DNA of 12,240 nucleotides from Candidatus Moraniibacteriota bacterium (GCA_027039165.1 JALWEZ010000116.1:1-12240); one strand, 5' to 3'; shown: positions 1 through 6,473, numbered from the stretch's first letter. Program-made: numbers and translations. The notes: a model not told the origin generated them from the letters alone.

Positions 1-1146
1 TTTTTATACATTGGATTAATTACAAAACCAAAAGAAATTTCTAAATCAGACAAAAGAGGCGTTTTCATACAAACACAAACCATTAAAAAGCCTTCTGTTA
101 CTTCTAGTAAGTTGATGATTTTAGATTGGTCTTCTCCTGATATAACTAGAATGAAAACTCAGGGATGTGTTGCTGATGGCCTTTTATTTAAAAATGACGC
201 ACCAAGCAATATTAAACTTGCCAAAGAAAGTAATTGTTATTTTTTTCACAGAGCAGTTGAAACTTGGCTTAACCCTCCAGACTTCAGAGTAGTTAAGAAG
301 AATATAAATAAAATAGGTAAAATTGATGTGCAATATAGCATGTTTATAGCAGAAGCAATAAATACAAAATCAAAGTATTATTTCAGAGACGAGAATAGAT
401 TTTTTGAATTTAGTAAAATGTGTAAAAAATTTAGCAAAAATTTTTGGGGAGAACATACTTGCAAGCCATCATTTAAAAAAAAGGAATACAGATCCTATAT
501 AAGACAAATTACCAGAGATGCAATGGATAGTGGTATAAAAGTATTCTTATTTGGTCAGATAAGACACCAAGAAGATGATTATAAAAATCATCCAAAAATT
601 GACAATATAATAAGAGAAATGCGAGAATATGCAAACAGTAAGAATATGCATATTCTTATAGGAGCTCAAACTGGAGATATTAAAAGAGAGCGTTATTTAA
701 AAATATTTGATTTCATAGATGGTGGCATAGGGCTACATGAAGACGGAACCATAGAAGAAGGTCCTTGTTATTCTAAATTTTATAAAGAAAATGGAGATTG
801 GTGTTGGCCTCTTATGTGGCATAAAGATTTTAAGGATAAAGCAAATAACGTAATAACTTATTTAGATTGGAATGGTGAAATAGGTGATGATATGAATACT
901 TTTGTAAGATTGCCAACAAAAGATAGGCATAAAACACTTAATTATCTTCACAAAACATTACTCAATAAAGGAGTAGGGTTTTTGTTACCATTAATAACTC
1001 CACTCCCAAAAGATGAAAGTGGTTGTCATGGATTTAGCGAAAAATTCTATTCACCTAGTAATGAATATAACTGTCAAGATATAGACACTATAAATGGTCT
1101 ATTAAGGTATCAAAAAGCTCAAAATTTGTTTAAAAAGGATTCTTAG
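1..1146 (+). CDS. Hypothetical protein, 5'-truncated by the window edge; possibly exported, TIM-barrel-like
   Basis: I do not recognise this protein. The frame is open from base 1 to the TAG at 1144-1146 (381 codons). The only possible starts inside the window are TTG at 112 and ATG at 115. Both lack a ribosome binding site, and the upstream codons read as ordinary protein (FLYIGLITKP...), so the true start probably lies outside. The first residues may be the end of a signal or membrane segment. Short hydrophobic strands alternate with charged helices: LMILDW, ADGLLF, CYFFHRA, KVFLFGQI, MHILIGAQ, VITYLDW, GVGFLLPL. The C-terminal part is rich in Trp and Asp (WCWPLMWH, then DWNGEIGDDMNTF). This pattern would suit a TIM barrel of the glycosidase type, but I see no diagnostic catalytic motif and assign no function. 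The gene converges on the LysM/M23 gene and overlaps its 3' end by 17 bp. Confidence is high for coding and low for the fold. Confidence 0.8.
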   Translation, partial: FLYIGLITKPKEISKSDKRGVFIQTQTIKKPSVTSSKLMILDWSSPDITRMKTQGCVADGLLFKNDAPSNIKLAKESNCYFFHRAVETWLNPPDFRVVKKNINKIGKIDVQYSMFIAEAINTKSKYYFRDENRFFEFSKMCKKFSKNFWGEHTCKPSFKKKEYRSYIRQITRDAMDSGIKVFLFGQIRHQEDDYKNHPKIDNIIREMREYANSKNMHILIGAQTGDIKRERYLKIFDFIDGGIGLHEDGTIEEGPCYSKFYKENGDWCWPLMWHKDFKDKANNVITYLDWNGEIGDDMNTFVRLPTKDRHKTLNYLHKTLLNKGVGFLLPLITPLPKDESGCHGFSEKFYSPSNEYNCQDIDTINGLLRYQKAQNLFKKDS

Positions 1147-2371
1147 CTCCACGTACTTCAAAATGAACATGCGGCCCTGTTGAATGACCTGTTGAGCCCA
1201 TGCGACCAATTAATTGTCCTCTTTTTACTTGTTGTCCTCTCTTAACTCGCAATCCCCCAGCTCTCATATGGCCATAAAGAGTTTTTGTACCATTGGTGTG
1301 TTGTATTATAACATAATTACCATAACCTCCGTTCCATCCGTATTTTGCAACTATAACTTTTCCAGGAGCAGCTGCGTATATAGGAGTTCCTATTGGCGCT
1401 GCTAAATCTACAGCATTAGTTCTGTGTATTCCTTGTGTTCTCACGCCCCCCTTAATTGGACGTGCATAATAACCAGATCGAACCGTTGTTGCAACTTGAG
1501 CTACACTAGAACTATATGTTCGCCTTTGTAAGATTGTAGATTTAGGTTTAGGCTTAGGTTTAGGTTTTTCTTTTACACCTCCTGGTATAGTTATAGTTTC
1601 ACCCTCTTTCAACTCTCCATTTGCGGGCAAATTATTAAATACTATAATATCTTTTTTATTAGCTTTATACTCTTTTGCAATTTTATCAATACTATCACCT
1701 TTTTTAATTTTGTGCTGAACTCCTGAAACTGAAAGTAAAATTATAGTATCACCTGGTTTTATTTCATTTGGATTTTTTATTTCATTGGCCCAAAGTAATG
1801 TATCAACTGTAAGTTTATTTGCACGTGCAATACTTTCTACAGTATCTCCATCCTTAACGGTATAAATTTTAGTATCCCCCATATTTTGATCTCCTTCTGT
1901 AAAATCAGAACCTTGATATTCTGCATTATTCAATCCAACTTCTGCGAAAAGTAAATCCTTGTCATCATTCAATGAACTCAAATCTGTATCAAAATTTTGT
2001 TTTTTAGCGTCTACATCTGAAGAAATTGCTAATTGCTGATTGTCGCTAACTGGTGCATCATTTCCGAGTACAAGTCCATTATCTTCGTTTTCTGTTCCAG
2101 AAGTAATAATTTTATGCTCTTTTTTGTTTTGATCATTCCAATAACCTTTCAGTAAAGTATTTTCACTAGTTTTTGCATATAAATTACTAACCCCTACTGA
2201 CAATGATAAAAATATAATAACAGATAATGCACCATTATTTCTTACAAATTTACCAACTTTCAAAAAAAGCTTCCCTCTTAAGAGCATAACAAACAACCTC
2301 TCCCATTTATATATAATAACTTTAAGAGTTTTAAACGTCTTTTTAAATTTACTAAACTCGAAATTTTTCAT
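1130..2371 (-). CDS. LysM-LysM-M23 peptidoglycan endopeptidase, membrane-anchored
   Basis: Cell-wall hydrolase of 413 aa. A basic N-terminus precedes a hydrophobic segment (about residues 48-66, ending NLYA), which is a signal peptide or signal anchor. An acidic, low-complexity spacer follows (about 67-165). Next come two LysM peptidoglycan-binding domains (about 169-213, starting YTVKDGDTVESIA, and 219-263), a KPKPKPKPK linker (269-277) and a C-terminal M23 domain. The M23 zinc ligands are H316 and D322 (HRTNAVD) and H403. H401 of the HVH motif and H368 (LYGHM) are the other conserved histidines. The family cleaves peptide cross-links in peptidoglycan. The end HFEVRGAKNPF looks natural, not truncated. 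The start is uncertain. ATG at 2371 has an A/T-rich, SD-less context like most genes here. An internal ATG at 2287 (385 aa) is preceded by GGGAGAGG at 9 nt and keeps the whole signal segment. It lies 26 nt downstream of gyrA, with no terminator between, so it may be co-transcribed. Confidence 0.92.
   Translation of the reverse strand: MKNFEFSKFKKTFKTLKVIIYKWERLFVMLLRGKLFLKVGKFVRNNGALSVIIFLSLSVGVSNLYAKTSENTLLKGYWNDQNKKEHKIITSGTENEDNGLVLGNDAPVSDNQQLAISSDVDAKKQNFDTDLSSLNDDKDLLFAEVGLNNAEYQGSDFTEGDQNMGDTKIYTVKDGDTVESIARANKLTVDTLLWANEIKNPNEIKPGDTIILLSVSGVQHKIKKGDSIDKIAKEYKANKKDIIVFNNLPANGELKEGETITIPGGVKEKPKPKPKPKSTILQRRTYSSSVAQVATTVRSGYYARPIKGGVRTQGIHRTNAVDLAAPIGTPIYAAAPGKVIVAKYGWNGGYGNYVIIQHTNGTKTLYGHMRAGGLRVKRGQQVKRGQLIGRMGSTGHSTGPHVHFEVRGAKNPF
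1541..1564. repeat. Four tandem TTTAGG-type hexamers encoding a KP linker
   Basis: Hexamers TTTAGG, TTTAGG, CTTAGG, TTTAGG lie head to tail inside the LysM/M23 gene. On the coding (minus) strand they read as Lys-Pro dipeptides between the second LysM and the M23 domain. A 6-bp unit keeps the frame when copies are gained or lost, so linker length could vary between strains. Confidence 0.8.
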
Positions 2372-2397
2372 TAAAATAAATTTAGTGAATTCGCTTA

Positions 2398-4875
2398 TTA
2401 AACAATTGTTACCCCAGAAACTTTATCACCAGTTTTTGGCCTCATAACTCTAACTCCTTGTGTTGCTCTTCCAAGTTTTGAAATTTCTTGAATTCTTATA
2501 CGAATAATTTGTCCTTTAACACTAATCATTAATAAATCTTTATCTTTATCATCTATACTAACTATATAAGAACTTACTATAGAACCTATTTTAGACGTAA
2601 TTTTTGCTGTTTTAACTCCAACGCCACCTCTACCTTGCACCTTATATTCTTTTAGTTCTGTTCTTTTTCCATACCCATTTTCAGTAATTACCAAAAGTTG
2701 AGCTCCTTTTTGGTTTTCTGTATTTATATCAGCGCCTATGACAAAATCACCTGAACCTAACTTTATACCTCTAACACCTGAGGCAGCTCTCCCCATAGAA
2801 CGAACATCTTTTTCATTAAATCTTATAGCCATACCTTTTGATGTAACTAAGACAACATCGTCTTTTCCTGTTGTAGGCAATACCCATCTCAATCTATCAT
2901 CTTTCTTGAGGTTTATAGCAATTAAACCACTTTTTCTTACATTTGAAAAGTCCTGCATATTTACTTTTTTAACCACACCACCTCTTGTCACCATAAACAA
3001 ATATTTGTATGTGGTGTCTTTCAAGTTTATAGGTATTATTTTCGTAATAGATTCATTTGGTGCAAGTTGTAAAAAGTTTACTATTGCATTTCCCTTAGCG
3101 ATGCGTGACCCTTCTGGTATTTCATAAGCTTTAGTTCTATAAACCTTACCAGCATCTGTAAAGAAAAACAGCTCATCATGTGTAGAAACTGAAAGTATAT
3201 GCTTTAAAATTTCAGTGTCCTTTGTAGTTGTTCCTATTACACCCTTTCCTCCTCTCCTTTGAGTTTTATATTCAGAAGCAAGAATTCTTTTTATATATCC
3301 TTCTGATGTCATAGTTATTATCACATCTTCTTTTGGTATTAAATCTTCTTGTTTAAATTCTCCTATAGCATCTTCAACAACCACTGTTCTTCTTTCATCA
3401 CCAAACTTTTCTTTTATTTCCAAAAGTTCTTTCTTTATTATGTTTTTCATTTTAATCTCACTAGCAAGAATTTCTTTTAATTCTTTTATAAGTTTTAACA
3501 TTTGTGCTAATTCGTCCTCAATTTTCTTTCTTTCAAGTCCAGCTAAAGTTTGTAATCTCATATCCAAAATAGCCTGAGTTTGAATTTTTGTAAAATTAAA
3601 TCTTTTTATAAGATTTTCTGAAGCAATTTCTTTTGTTTTTGATCCACGAATAATACTTATAACGTCATCGATATGGTCCAAAGCCTTTTTTAATCCCTCT
3701 AAAATATGAGCTCGTGCCTCAGCTTTATTTAATTCAAACTGAGTTCGCCTCTTTACTACATCTTTTCTATGAATTATATAATATTCCAAAATTTCCTTTA
3801 AATTCAAAATTCTTGGCTCCACACCATCAACAAGTGCCAACATATTCATGTTGAAATTTTTCTGTAAATCTGTAAGCGTGTATAATCTATTTAAAACTTT
3901 TTGAGGATATGCATCCTTTTTTAAATCAATCACAATCCTAACTCCACCTTTACTAGACTCATCTCTAAGAGCTTTTATGCCTACAATTTTTTTATCTCTA
4001 TGAAGCATAGCGATTTTTTCTATAAGCGTCGCCTTATTAGTAAGATAAGTCATTTCTGTGATAATAATCGAAAACTGACCTGCCTTACCTTCAGAAATGC
4101 CTGCTCTTGCTCTAGTAACTACTTTTCCTCGTCCAGTAGCATATCCTTCTCTAATATCAGCCTTGTTGTAAATTGTACCACCTGTAGGAAAGTCTGGACC
4201 CTTCACAAATTCCATTAAGTCGTCTACTGTAGCATTTTCATTATCAATTAAGTGCACAACAGCAGAAACTAGTTCGTTTAAATTATGCGGTGGAATATTA
4301 GTTGCCATACCAACTGCTATACCCATTGCACCATTAAGTAATAATTGAGGTAATTTCGCTGGTAAAACAACAGGCTCTTGATGAACGCCATCAAAGTTTG
4401 GCTTAAAATCCACAGTTTCTTTTTCTATATCAAAAAGCATTTCCTGTGCAATAGGTTTTAATTTTGCCTCCGTATAACGATATGCTGCTGCACTATCTCC
4501 ATCCATAGAACCAAAATTACCTTGCCCCCAAATAAGTGGATATCTAAGAGACCATTCTTGAGCCATTCTTACCATTGAATCATAAACCGCTGTATCACCG
4601 TGTGGATGATATTTTCCAAGTACTTCACCGATAACTGTAGCACTTTTTCTAAATTTAGCATTTGGCTTAAGTCCTGTTTTCCACATAGAATACAATATTC
4701 TACGATGCACTGGCTTAAGACCGTCACGAACATCGGGTAATGCACGAGAAACAATAACAGTCATTGCATATGAAAGATATGATTGTTGCATCTCAGCAAC
4801 AATTGGTTGTGGAATTATTTCTTGAGCTTCTGGCATAAAAAGATTTCCTTGTTTTTTTGTCTGTTTTTTATTCAT
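2398..4875 (-). CDS. gyrA: DNA gyrase subunit A
   Basis: Full-length GyrA, 825 aa. Together with GyrB it introduces negative supercoils by ATP-driven strand passage. The winged-helix/tower domain is near the N-terminus (SYLSYAM...ALPDVRDGLKPVHRRIL, residues 32-61). The quinolone-region motif HPHGDTAVYD is at 90-99, with Thr95 at the position of E. coli Ser83 and Asp99 at that of Asp87. The catalytic pair is Arg133-Tyr134 (YRYTEAKL). A coiled coil occupies about 380-490. The GyrA box QRRGGKG is at 539-545, followed by the beta-pinwheel C-terminal domain with repeated GxxxR/K-type blades. The GyrA box separates it from ParC. ATG at 4875 lacks an SD. ATG at 4836 (Met14, ...MPEAQEIIPQP) has AAGGA about 9 nt upstream and would give an N-terminus of more usual length, so the start is open. 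The gene lies downstream of the MBL-fold and small membrane genes and upstream of the LysM/M23 gene. Confidence 0.97.
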   Translation of the reverse strand: MNKKQTKKQGNLFMPEAQEIIPQPIVAEMQQSYLSYAMTVIVSRALPDVRDGLKPVHRRILYSMWKTGLKPNAKFRKSATVIGEVLGKYHPHGDTAVYDSMVRMAQEWSLRYPLIWGQGNFGSMDGDSAAAYRYTEAKLKPIAQEMLFDIEKETVDFKPNFDGVHQEPVVLPAKLPQLLLNGAMGIAVGMATNIPPHNLNELVSAVVHLIDNENATVDDLMEFVKGPDFPTGGTIYNKADIREGYATGRGKVVTRARAGISEGKAGQFSIIITEMTYLTNKATLIEKIAMLHRDKKIVGIKALRDESSKGGVRIVIDLKKDAYPQKVLNRLYTLTDLQKNFNMNMLALVDGVEPRILNLKEILEYYIIHRKDVVKRRTQFELNKAEARAHILEGLKKALDHIDDVISIIRGSKTKEIASENLIKRFNFTKIQTQAILDMRLQTLAGLERKKIEDELAQMLKLIKELKEILASEIKMKNIIKKELLEIKEKFGDERRTVVVEDAIGEFKQEDLIPKEDVIITMTSEGYIKRILASEYKTQRRGGKGVIGTTTKDTEILKHILSVSTHDELFFFTDAGKVYRTKAYEIPEGSRIAKGNAIVNFLQLAPNESITKIIPINLKDTTYKYLFMVTRGGVVKKVNMQDFSNVRKSGLIAINLKKDDRLRWVLPTTGKDDVVLVTSKGMAIRFNEKDVRSMGRAASGVRGIKLGSGDFVIGADINTENQKGAQLLVITENGYGKRTELKEYKVQGRGGVGVKTAKITSKIGSIVSSYIVSIDDKDKDLLMISVKGQIIRIRIQEISKLGRATQGVRVMRPKTGDKVSGVTIV

Positions 4876-4911
4876 GAAGATATCATTTACCGTTTAAAAA
4901 TCAATTGATAA

Positions 4912-4932
4912 TAACACAATTTAATTATGTTA
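4912..4932. promoter_or_regulatory. Dyad upstream of gyrA (operator-like or hairpin)
   Basis: On the + strand the 21-bp element is TAACACAAT-TTA-ATTATGTTA. The arms pair over 9 positions with one G-T wobble. It lies 37-57 nt upstream of the annotated gyrA ATG, where a promoter or operator is expected. I could not identify a convincing -35/-10 pair. The right half TTATGTTA recurs in the dyad upstream of recA. Confidence 0.4.
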
Positions 4933-4936
4933 CTAT

Positions 4937-4961
4937 AAATGAATTTTTATATTATTCATTT
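4937..4961. terminator. Possible weak hairpin terminator after the small membrane gene
   Basis: AAATGAAT (4937-4944) and ATTCATTT (4954-4961) form an 8-bp perfect stem with a 9-nt loop, 17 nt past the stop of the 76-residue gene on the minus strand. The stem is all A/T except one G-C pair and has no long U-tract behind it. It would be a weak terminator at best. Confidence 0.25.
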
Positions 4962-4977
4962 CAAACCCCTATTTATT

Positions 4978-5208
4978 TTATTCAGAAATAGTCTTATTTT
5001 CAACCTTATTTTTAATTAAATTGTCTATGCTAGTAGGTTCTTGTGTTTCTTTGTTGTAACTTGAAGAAGAAAAATTTATTTTCATGGACATTAACCAAAT
5101 AACAACAACAAAAACCATACAGACAAATACTGCTCCATACATAAATTTCTTTCTTATATGTTCTGGTTTCCTGTTTATTTCTTCTATTTTTTGTTTTATA
5201 TCCAGCAT
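4978..5208 (-). CDS. Small single-pass membrane protein, function unknown
   Basis: A 76-aa protein I do not recognise. The N-terminal 20 residues are charged and helical (MLDIKQKIEEINRKPEHIRKK). One strong transmembrane helix follows (about residues 23-42, FMYGAVFVCMVFVVVIWLMS), then a Ser-rich polar tail of about 33 residues. The Arg/Lys pairs before the helix favour an N-in, C-out orientation. It begins 20 nt after the stop of the MBL-fold gene and ends about 100 nt before gyrA, all on the same strand. Co-transcription with the MBL-fold gene is likely. The membrane profile and spacing make it more believable than other short frames in the window. No SD is visible (context AATTAAAATATG). Confidence 0.65.
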   Translation of the reverse strand: MLDIKQKIEEINRKPEHIRKKFMYGAVFVCMVFVVVIWLMSMKINFSSSSYNKETQEPTSIDNLIKNKVENKTISE

Positions 5209-5228
5209 ATTTTAATTATATAAAAATA

Positions 5229-5891
5229 CTAAACTAATTCCAATAATATTATTTCCATTTTTTTATCTTCTAATTCTTTTTCATTGACAAGTATTTTTTC
5301 TTGTGTGTTGCTAGGACAACTTCCAATATTAGAACAAAAATCACTAACATCTCTTAAATCATCTGTTTTTATATTTTTTGTTTTATATTGCATTGGGATT
5401 ATTACCTTTGGTTCTATTTTTCTAGAAATTATTTCTGCAGTTCTACCATCTAAGCCGTTTTTGTCTCCAATAGGCAAAAATAGAACATCTGCATCCATAA
5501 CTTGCTCCAACTGATCTGGTGACAATTCTTCTCCCAGCGCACCCAAATAAACTAACTTTAAACCTTCAACATTTAAAATGTAAACAACGGTTTTTCCTCT
5601 AACTTCTCCTTTATTATAATCTGCAAAAGCCTCAAAACCTAAGACATTCACACCTTTTATCGCATATTCACCTGCTGTATCAATTATTATAGGATCTCCT
5701 TTTATTGAATTTGTATTATTAAATAATTCATCGTTCAATGAAACGATTACTATATCTGCTTTAGCTTGTGAAGGATTTAATCCAACTTTTTTTGAAAAAG
5801 GCGAAAAAATAATTGTAACGTCTTCACTTCCACGTCCAGCAGATTTAGCGATTATTTTAAAACTAGATAAACCATAATATGAAATATACAT
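5229..5891 (-). CDS. Metallo-beta-lactamase-fold protein with lost metal ligands (probable pseudoenzyme)
   Basis: A 220-aa protein with the scaffold of the UlaG-like/COG2220 MBL-fold hydrolases. The N-terminal strand is YYGLSSFKI, where active relatives have a GH.C/SF motif. The GEYAIKGVNVLG segment (74-85) matches the family's (P)GEYE..GV..G. LVYLGALGEEL (113-123) matches (H)LGDLG..L. VIIPMQYK (163-170) matches VIPMHY. The metal-binding residues are replaced. The HxHxDH region reads SLNDELFNN (51-59), with Leu52, Asp54, Leu56 and Phe57 at the expected His, His, Asp and His. The later His and Asp are Tyr115 and Ala118, and the last His is Gln168. The fold seems kept while zinc-dependent hydrolysis should be absent. 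A binding or structural role is an inference. It is the first gene of the minus-strand block leading to gyrA and has a recognisable promoter. The reading frame is intact, so it is not a decaying gene. Confidence 0.85.
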   Translation of the reverse strand: MYISYYGLSSFKIIAKSAGRGSEDVTIIFSPFSKKVGLNPSQAKADIVIVSLNDELFNNTNSIKGDPIIIDTAGEYAIKGVNVLGFEAFADYNKGEVRGKTVVYILNVEGLKLVYLGALGEELSPDQLEQVMDADVLFLPIGDKNGLDGRTAEIISRKIEPKVIIPMQYKTKNIKTDDLRDVSDFCSNIGSCPSNTQEKILVNEKELEDKKMEIILLELV

Positions 5892-5940
5892 AACTACTAC
5901 TGAGAAATTAATAAAGGTCAGAAATACTTCTGTACATATA

Positions 5941-5969
5941 AGTATAGCATGTAAAAAAAAAATTGTATA
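5941..5969 (-). promoter_or_regulatory. Promoter for the MBL-fold gene
   Basis: On the minus strand an extended -10, TGC-TATACT, occupies 5941-5949 (hexamer 5941-5946). It is preceded at 17 bp by TATACA (5964-5969), a 4/6 match to the -35 consensus. The spacer contains a run of about ten T. A transcript start near 5934 would give a leader of about 43 nt. A small dyad, ATACTT-N10-AAGTAT (5924-5945), overlaps the -10 and the start point. Confidence 0.55.
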
Positions 5970-6041
5970 GAGTAGAGTGTATTAAACTTCGACTAATTAC
6001 AACATTTTAAATGATTATTCTATGTTGAATTAATAAAAAAT

Positions 6042-6070
6042 TTGCATTTTTTTAAAAAGTAATATATAAT
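6042..6070 (+). promoter_or_regulatory. Promoter of the tRNA cluster
   Basis: TTGCAT (6042-6047) is followed after exactly 17 bp by a perfect TATAAT (6065-6070). Transcription would begin near 6077-6079, only about 2-4 nt before the mature 5' end of tRNA-Val at 6081. This is the best promoter in the window. Confidence 0.8.
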
Positions 6071-6080
6071 GTATTTATAT

Positions 6081-6154
6081 GTGCGCTTAGCTCAGTTGGC
6101 TAGAGCATCTCGTTTACACCGAGGGGGTCAGGAGTTCAAGTCTCTTAGCGCGCA
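6081..6154 (+). tRNA. tRNA-Val (anticodon TAC)
   Basis: This is a 74-nt cloverleaf. The acceptor stem is GTGCGCT/AGCGCGC with one G-T pair. The D-arm is GCTC/GAGC, and the anticodon stem TCTCG/CGAGG encloses the loop TTTACAC (anticodon TAC). The T-arm is AGGAG-TTCAAGT-CTCTT. The discriminator A is at 6154. CCA is not encoded (the next bases are CAA). It is the first gene of the cluster and lies directly behind the promoter. Confidence 0.95.
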
Positions 6155-6160
6155 CAAATT

Positions 6161-6220
6161 GAAATGATTGGACTGTAGAGAAGTAATTAAAGCGTTACCT
6201 TTGTACAGTCCAATTATTTC
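6161..6220 (+). ncRNA. 60-nt hairpin between tRNA-Val and tRNA-Phe
   Basis: Arms 6161-6177 (GAAATGATTGGACTGTA) and 6204-6220 (TACAGTCCAATTATTTC) pair over all 17 positions, with one G-U wobble. The 26-nt apical part can pair further (GTAA 6183-6186 with TTAC 6195-6198). It fills most of the 84-nt spacer between the two tRNAs and would be excised when they are processed. No U-run follows, so it is not a standard terminator. It has no tRNA-like loops. Its role is unknown: a processing signal, a small RNA or a remnant repeat are all possible. Confidence 0.5.
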
Positions 6221-6238
6221 TATGAAATATATGGATGT

Positions 6239-6310
6239 GCCGAGGTAGCTCAGTGGTAGAGCAAAGGACTGAAAATCCTTGTGTCGGGAGTTCAATTCTC
6301 CCCCTCGGCA
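6239..6310 (+). tRNA. tRNA-Phe (anticodon GAA)
   Basis: This is a 72-nt cloverleaf. The acceptor stem GCCGAGG/CCTCGGC is perfect, the D-arm is GCTC/GAGC with a 7-nt loop, and the anticodon stem AAGGA/TCCTT encloses CTGAAAA. The T-arm is GGGAG-TTCAATT-CTCCC and the discriminator A is at 6310. CCA is not encoded. The flanking GT (6237-6238) and AC (the discriminator and next base) could extend the acceptor stem by two pairs in the precursor. Confidence 0.96.
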
Positions 6311-6317
6311 CACAAAT

Positions 6318-6390
6318 GGGACCGTAGCTCAGCGGTTAGAGCAGGCGACTCATAATCGCTTGGTCGGAGGTTCGATTCCTCCTGGTCCCA
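6318..6390 (+). tRNA. tRNA-Ile2 (anticodon CAT, lysidine-type)
   Basis: This is a 73-nt cloverleaf with acceptor GGGACCG/TGGTCCC and T-arm GGAGG-TTCGATT-CCTCC. The anticodon loop is CTCATAA. A CAT anticodon could mean Met or Ile2. The anticodon arm GGCGACTCATAATCGCT and the variable region TGGTC match the bacterial minor Ile tRNA (E. coli ileX type), not elongator Met or initiator tRNA. It is therefore predicted to need lysidine modification by TilS to read AUA, a frequent codon in this AT-rich genome. CCA is not encoded. Confidence 0.85.
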
Positions 6391-6401
6391 CACTGAAAGT
6401 T

Positions 6402-6473
6402 GCGGGTGTCGTATAATGGTTATTACACCACCTTGCCAAGGTAGAAATGGCGGTTCGATTCCGCTCACTCGCT
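6402..6473 (+). tRNA. tRNA-Gly (anticodon GCC)
   Basis: This is a 72-nt cloverleaf. The acceptor is GCGGGTG/CACTCGC with one G-T pair, and the anticodon loop TTGCCAA sits on a CCACC/GGTAG stem with one C-A mismatch. The T-arm is GGCGG-TTCGATT-CCGCT. The D-arm is weak (GTA/TAC) and the variable loop has 4 nt. The discriminator T at 6473 is typical for bacterial tRNA-Gly. CCA is not encoded. It is the last gene before the terminator. Confidence 0.9.

Noticed and set aside
2738-3127. A 129-codon + strand ORF inside gyrA
   Set aside because: It is the antisense shadow of the conserved GyrA C-terminal domain and shows no independent protein features.
2398-4875. ParC instead of GyrA
   Set aside because: The intact GyrA box QRRGGKG and the full-length pinwheel domain favour GyrA.
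6161-6220. Rho-independent terminator after tRNA-Val
   Set aside because: The loop is large and no U-run follows. Three more tRNAs follow closely with no clear new promoter.
6318-6390. Elongator or initiator tRNA-Met
   Set aside because: The anticodon arm GGCGA/TCGCT with CTCATAA and the variable region match tRNA-Ile2. The initiator's three G-C pairs are absent.
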